From Streptomyces orinoci (GTDB lineage: Bacteria; Actinomycetota; Actinomycetes; Streptomycetales; Streptomycetaceae): DNA of 64,000 nt. The notes below the pieces were generated by a model. The model was not told where the DNA came from and made no database searches. It was given only the letters and a program-made list of their open reading frames with translations. Position 1 is the first letter of the stretch. The number at the start of each line of letters is the position of its first letter. The stretch covers positions 372,001 to 436,000 of the forward strand of contig NZ_PHNC01000029.1 of the NCBI RefSeq assembly GCF_003121295.1, in the 5' to 3' direction. A program made the translations under genes and the position numbers. Of the stretch, positions 60,006 through 64,000 are shown piece by piece.

Positions 60006-60235
60006 GGCGGGACCGTATCAACGGCCACTGACAATGCGGTGAGTTGAGGTTCGGGCACGAGGGGTGAGCGAAGCGGAATCTCTTGCTCGGGTGTCGGGTC
60101 CGGACCGGGTTCGGCGTGGCCTGACAGCCCTGCGCCGGGTCGCCTACGCTGAAGGCATTACCGGCTACCACGCGCGGCGTATGCGCCCCGGGGCGCGTAC
60201 GAAGGCGTGTGCAGATCACTGAGGAGCGCCGCGGA

Positions 60236-61168
60236 GTGAACGGCTGGACTGTGCACGACATCCCCGACCAGAGCGGCCGCACCGCCGTGGTGACCGGCGC
60301 CAACAGCGGGATCGGCTATGTCACCGCCCGCGAGCTGGCCCGGCGCGGGGCGCGGGTGGTGCTGGCCTGCCGGGACCGGACCCGGGGCGACGCGGCCTTG
60401 GAACTGCTGCGCACTCAGGTTCCCGGGGCGGAAGCGGAGTTGGCCCTGCTGGATCTGGCCGACCTGTCGTCGGTGCGTACATTCGCCGCGGAGCTCAAGG
60501 CCGACCGGGTCGATCTGCTGGTCAACAACGCGGGTGTGATGGCACTGCCGCAACTGCGCACGGTGGACGGCTTCGAGATGCAGTTCGGCACCAACCACCT
60601 GGGGCACTTCGCGCTCACCGGGCTGCTGATGCCGCGCATCCGGGAGGCGGGGGACGGGGCGCGGGTGATCAGTGTCTCCAGCGGGCTGCACTTGCTGGGT
60701 ACGGTCGATCCGCGGGATCTCCAGATGGATGGCCGCTACCGGCGGTGGATCGCCTATGGGCGCTCCAAGAGCGCCAATCTGCTGTTCATCCATGAGCTGG
60801 CGCGCCGGCTGGCGGCCGTGGGCTCACCGGTGGTGGCGGCCGCCGCGCATCCCGGCTATGCGGCGACCAATCTGCAGACCGCGGGCGGGCGGCTGGAGCA
60901 GCGGCCGGTGGCGAAGCACGCCATCGAGCTCACCAACCGGCTGGTGGCGCAGAGTGCGGAGGATGGTGCGCTGCCCACGCTGTACGCCGCCACGGCGCCG
61001 GGTGTCCGCCAGGACGACTTCTTCGGGCCCCGGGTGCAGTTTTGGCGGGGGGCGCCGGTGCGGTCCTTGCGGGCGGGGTGGACTCGGGACGACCGGGCGA
61101 GTTCGGGGTTGTGGGATGTGTCGGAGCGGTTGACCGGCGTCCGCTATGGGTGGCCACCCAGGGTGTGA
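60236..61168 (+). CDS. Short-chain dehydrogenase/reductase
   Basis: A 310-residue SDR resembling retinol/WW-domain oxidoreductase-like enzymes. It shows TGANSGIGYVTA, LLVNNAGVMALP and catalytic YGRSK with upstream Ser (ISVSSG). It acts with NAD(P)H on an unknown alcohol or ketone. GTG 60236 (VNGWTVHDIP) has GAGGAG upstream; an ATG at 60209 is possible. It converges on the unknown PH-like gene across a repeat. Confidence 0.92.
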   Translation: MNGWTVHDIPDQSGRTAVVTGANSGIGYVTARELARRGARVVLACRDRTRGDAALELLRTQVPGAEAELALLDLADLSSVRTFAAELKADRVDLLVNNAGVMALPQLRTVDGFEMQFGTNHLGHFALTGLLMPRIREAGDGARVISVSSGLHLLGTVDPRDLQMDGRYRRWIAYGRSKSANLLFIHELARRLAAVGSPVVAAAAHPGYAATNLQTAGGRLEQRPVAKHAIELTNRLVAQSAEDGALPTLYAATAPGVRQDDFFGPRVQFWRGAPVRSLRAGWTRDDRASSGLWDVSERLTGVRYGWPPRV

Positions 61169-61217
61169 GGGCGCCCCTCGGGGCTCGCCCGGTTCCCCTG
61201 CGGGCCGTGCATGGTTG

Positions 61218-61252
61218 CTCGCGCGGTTCCCCGCGCCCCCGAAAGGGCGCCC
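61218..61252. repeat. Streptomyces repeat with hairpin between convergent genes
   Basis: CTCGCGCGGTTCCCCGCGCC then CCCGAAAGGGCGCCC; GCGCCC and GGGCGC can pair. It is a diverged member of the family seen at 7589, 20231, 20337 and 39957. Confidence 0.65.
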
Positions 61253-61302
61253 GGCGCTGGGCCGGTGAGGTCGGAGCTCCGGCTCGCTCTGAGGGGGCGC
61301 CC

Positions 61303-61893
61303 CTACGAGCCGGCGTCCATGCCTGATGCCTGGAGGATTCCACGGGCGGCGTGGGAGTCGATGTGTTCCGCGAGGGCGGTGAGCAGTGCGGTGCCCTCGT
61401 GGAGGGTGCCGTGTTCGCGGGAGCGGCGGGCGCCGGTTTCCAGGTGGTGCCATAGGAGGGGGTTGGCGCGGAGCACTGCCAGCTCCAGTTCGACCCGGAC
61501 GCCGGAGGCGTCCCGTAACACCAGCCGGGGGGACACCCCGTCCAGCCTGCGCAGCCGGGTCAGCCGGTCGGTGCGTACCCGGCGTTCGCGCAGCAGGCCG
61601 CGTACCGCCAGCCAGTCCTCGCCCGCACTCACCCGGGCCGGGCGCAGGACCAGCAGCAGGGTGGCGCCCAGCACCGTCCAGCAGCCGCCCCGGGGCCAGT
61701 CGAGGGTGCCCCGGGCGGCGTCGGCGCCGGTCAGCAGTCCGGTGAGCCCCAGTCCGAAGCACCAGGCGGACCTGGCCTCCCGTCGCCATCCCCGGTCCCG
61801 GACGATCGTCCGGGATGCCGGGCGCGGATGTGTCCCGCGCGCCTTCGCGCGGACCCGTAACGCCAGTCCTCGCCGTGCCATGGGCCGTCCCAT
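61303..61893 (-). CDS. Two-helix membrane protein with PH-like domain, unknown
   Basis: A 196-residue protein. A basic N-terminus of about 45 residues is followed by two hydrophobic helices (CFGLGLTGLLTGADAA and WTVLGATLLLVL) and then a domain with VRTDRLTRLRRLDGVSPRLVLRD, which resembles bacterial PH-domain strands. ATG 61893 begins MGRPMARRGLAL; an ATG at 61881 is also possible. No further assignment can be made. It is divergent from the KimA-like gene. Confidence 0.7.
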   Translation of the reverse strand: MGRPMARRGLALRVRAKARGTHPRPASRTIVRDRGWRREARSAWCFGLGLTGLLTGADAARGTLDWPRGGCWTVLGATLLLVLRPARVSAGEDWLAVRGLLRERRVRTDRLTRLRRLDGVSPRLVLRDASGVRVELELAVLRANPLLWHHLETGARRSREHGTLHEGTALLTALAEHIDSHAARGILQASGMDAGS

Positions 61894-62126
61894 GGTCGTG
61901 ACGGTAGAACCGGTACTTCCTCCTCCCGCCGCACATTGACGCCACACTGACGCAAAGTCAGCGAAATATGACGCGGTCCTGACACGCGGGGGCTCCTGGC
62001 AGCCAACAGGCGTCAAGAAGGCGTGAAGATCCGTAGGAAACCCGCCAAGAGAGCGCCAACACCGGCCACCGACCGGTCAGTACGGGCGCACGCTGGCCCT
62101 CCCACGTCACGGAGGTACGACAAGAG

Positions 62127-64000
62127 ATGTCCATGCTGGCCAATACGGACAACCGGCCCGGCGGACAGGGCGAGGAACCGCCGGATACCGGCGCCGCGCA
62201 GGCCGACGCCGAGGAACGGCACCGGCTTACGGCCACCCAGGGGCTCGCCGCGCTGTCCCTGGACGCCATGGCCTCGGTCGCCTACGGACCCGAGTCCATC
62301 GTGCTGGTGCTGGCCGCGGCCGGTGCGCACGGCCTCGGTTTCACCCTGCCGGTCACCCTGGCCATCGCCGCCCTGCTGGCCGTACTGACCGCCTCCTACC
62401 GGCAGGTGATCGCCGCCTTCCCGGACGGCGGCGGGTCCTACGCGGTCGCCAAGCGGCATCTGGGCCGGCGCACCAGCCTGGTCACCGCGGCCTCCCTGAT
62501 CCTGGACTACGTCCTGAACGTGGCCGTCTCGGTCACCGCCGGAGTGGCCGCCCTGACCTCCGCCTTCCCCTCGCTCTATCCGCACCGGCTATGGCTCTGC
62601 CTGGCGGTGCTGACCCTGGTGACCTGCGTCAATCTGCGCGGCATCGTGGAGTCGGCGAGGGCCTTCATCGTTCCCACCGCCGTGTTCGTGGGCTCCATCC
62701 TGGTGCTGATCGTGGTGGGTCTCTTCCGTGACGGACCCGTCAGCACCCATGCCGCCCAGGGGCATGCCTCGGTACTGAGCTCCAACGCCACCTCCGTGGG
62801 CGCGCTGCTGCTGCTCAGGGCCTTTGCCGCCGGCTGTTCCGCGCTCACCGGCGTGGAGGCGGTGGCCAACGCCGTCCCTTCCTTCCGCGCACCGCGCGCC
62901 AGGCGGGCCCAGCGCACCGAGGTCGCCCTGGGCGCCCTGCTGGGGGTGATGCTCATCGGCCTCTCCGTCCTCATCGGCCGCTTCCACCTCCAGCCGGTGG
63001 AAGGGGTGACCGTGCTGGCCCAGCTCGCGGACGCCTCCCTGGGCCACAACTGGGCTTTCTATGTGGTCCAGTTCGCCACCGTGATCCTGCTGGCACTGGC
63101 CGCCAACACCTCCTTCGGCGGACTGCCGGTGCTGATGAGCCTGCTGGCCCGGGACAACTATCTGCCGCATGTCTTCGCCCTCAAGGCCGACCGCCAGGTG
63201 CACCGTCATGGGGTGCTGGCGCTGGCCCTGGTCTCGGCGCTGCTGCTGGTCTTCTCCGGCGGGGACGTCAACACCCTGGTGCCGCTGTTCTCCATCGGCG
63301 TCTTTGTGGGCTTCACCATCTGCCAGGTCGGCATGGTCCGGCACTGGCGGCAGGAACGATCCGCCGGGTGGCTGGGCAAGGCGCTGATCAATGGCTTTGG
63401 CGCGGTGCTCACCGGGGTGTCGGCGGTGGTCGTCACCGCCACCAAGTTCGCGGAGGGCGCCTGGCTGATCGTGCTGGCCCTGCCCGTGCTGGTGATCGCC
63501 TTCGAGATCGTCCACCGGGCGTACGGACGGATCGGCGAGCGCCTGGGGCTGGGCCGGATCCCCGAGGCCCCGCGCCGCTGCCACTCGGTGGTGGTGGTCC
63601 CGGTCGCCTCCCTCTCCCGGCTGACCAGCAAGGCGCTGACCGCGGCGGTCTCGCTCGGCGACGAGGTGGTGGCGGTGACCGTGACCCCCTCGGACACGGA
63701 GGGGCAGCGGGCGGCGGAATCCCTGCGCCGCGACTGGGAGTTGTGGAACCCGGGCGTGGACCTGGTGGAACTTCCCTCCCCCACCCGGGCGTTGGGCCGT
63801 CCCATCGCCGACTATGTCCGCGAACTGGCCGACCGCCACCCGGACAACCGGGTCACCGTCCTGATACCGGAGGTCGAACCCGCCCACTTCTGGCAGCGCC
63901 TGCTGCAGAACCAGCGCGGCGCGGTGATGGCCCACGCGGTACGGCGGGACACGGACGCGGTGATCTGCCGGCTGCGGTTCCGGCTGGGGGCACCGATGGC
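62127..64000 (+). CDS. KimA-like APC-family potassium transporter (3' end cut)
   Basis: At least 624 residues are visible before the window ends; only the last few are missing by comparison with B. subtilis KimA (about 607). Matching segments include SLDAMASVAYGPESI, SYRQVIAAFPDGGGSY, VNLRGIVESARAF, GCSALTGVEAVANAVPSF and LLARDNYLPHVF, followed by a C-terminal universal-stress-like domain (VVVVPVASLSRL, VTVLIPEVEPAHFW). KimA is a high-affinity proton-coupled K+ importer inhibited by c-di-AMP. GGAGG lies upstream of ATG 62127 and a CTGAC/GTCAG hairpin at 61947-61961. I see no c-di-AMP riboswitch. Confidence 0.88.
   Translation, partial: MSMLANTDNRPGGQGEEPPDTGAAQADAEERHRLTATQGLAALSLDAMASVAYGPESIVLVLAAAGAHGLGFTLPVTLAIAALLAVLTASYRQVIAAFPDGGGSYAVAKRHLGRRTSLVTAASLILDYVLNVAVSVTAGVAALTSAFPSLYPHRLWLCLAVLTLVTCVNLRGIVESARAFIVPTAVFVGSILVLIVVGLFRDGPVSTHAAQGHASVLSSNATSVGALLLLRAFAAGCSALTGVEAVANAVPSFRAPRARRAQRTEVALGALLGVMLIGLSVLIGRFHLQPVEGVTVLAQLADASLGHNWAFYVVQFATVILLALAANTSFGGLPVLMSLLARDNYLPHVFALKADRQVHRHGVLALALVSALLLVFSGGDVNTLVPLFSIGVFVGFTICQVGMVRHWRQERSAGWLGKALINGFGAVLTGVSAVVVTATKFAEGAWLIVLALPVLVIAFEIVHRAYGRIGERLGLGRIPEAPRRCHSVVVVPVASLSRLTSKALTAAVSLGDEVVAVTVTPSDTEGQRAAESLRRDWELWNPGVDLVELPSPTRALGRPIADYVRELADRHPDNRVTVLIPEVEPAHFWQRLLQNQRGAVMAHAVRRDTDAVICRLRFRLGAPM

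Noticed and set aside
61894..62126. Possible c-di-AMP (ydaO) riboswitch before the KimA-like gene
   Set aside because: I could not find the conserved core; only a small hairpin and a ribosome site are visible.

Overview
The window is very GC-rich DNA with long antisense shadow frames, frequent GTG starts and strong third-position GC bias. Together with a FasR-led fab operon, homodimeric AceE, an hrdA-type sigma gene and Streptomyces-type intergenic repeats, this points to the chromosomal core of a Streptomyces-like actinomycete. Nothing looks like a plasmid, prophage, IS element or CRISPR array.

Layout. (1) 1-11.6 kb is a Ter stress-response locus. A minus-strand operon encodes an HpcH/HpaI-type aldolase, a phosphoribosyltransferase/TRSP/phosphoribosyltransferase/Pelota fusion, a HAD hydrolase and an O-methyltransferase. 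Divergent to it is a TerD-like protein with a long Ala/Pro/Tyr tail, followed by TerA, TerC-type (DUF475) and two TerD paralogues. (2) 11.2-15.4 kb carries ahpE, DUF3052 and aceE. (3) 15.5-25.8 kb is an accessory stretch: MFS/TetR pair, alpha/beta hydrolase, DUF4429 protein, NarL-type two-component pair, aldo/keto reductase with its MerR regulator, serine hydrolase and pirin. (4) 25.8-30.8 kb is fasR-fabD-fabH-acpP-fabF. (5) 30.9-44.3 kb is a mosaic of redox genes (two OsmC/Ohr proteins, thioredoxin, quinone-reductase-like MDR with MarR), a GDSL lipoprotein, MgtC, a pyroglutamyl-peptidase-like protein, a nitrilase, a sortase, an LppY/LpqO protein and an MFS/MarR pair. (6) 44.3-48.4 kb holds an ABC importer lacking a binding protein, and three tRNAs. 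(7) 48.6-58.1 kb holds a carbohydrate kinase, hrdA, dnaG, a ferredoxin-reductase-like enzyme, dgt, a SanA-like protein and a secreted protease. (8) 58.3-64 kb holds a TSUP transporter, a DinB-like protein, an SDR and a KimA-like potassium transporter cut by the window edge.

How the genes fit together. The Ter locus combines metal/stress sensors (TerD, TerA, TerC) with enzymes proposed to make a nucleoside-like metabolite; here two phosphoribosyltransferases are fused and a methyltransferase is appended. ahpE-DUF3052-aceE followed by fasR-fabD-acpP-fabF matches the gene order around aceE in mycobacteria, with about 10 kb inserted between aceE and fasR. This links acetyl-CoA supply to fatty-acid synthesis. 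hrdA, dnaG and dgt form a replication/nucleotide neighbourhood.

The most notable observations are: the Ter biosynthetic fusion with a Streptomyces intergenic repeat captured inside its reading frame; a MerR-type promoter with a 19-bp spacer around a perfect 18-bp dyad; a pyroglutamyl-peptidase-like protein whose catalytic cysteine position is serine; and a repeat family that sits mostly between convergent genes and looks like bidirectional terminators.
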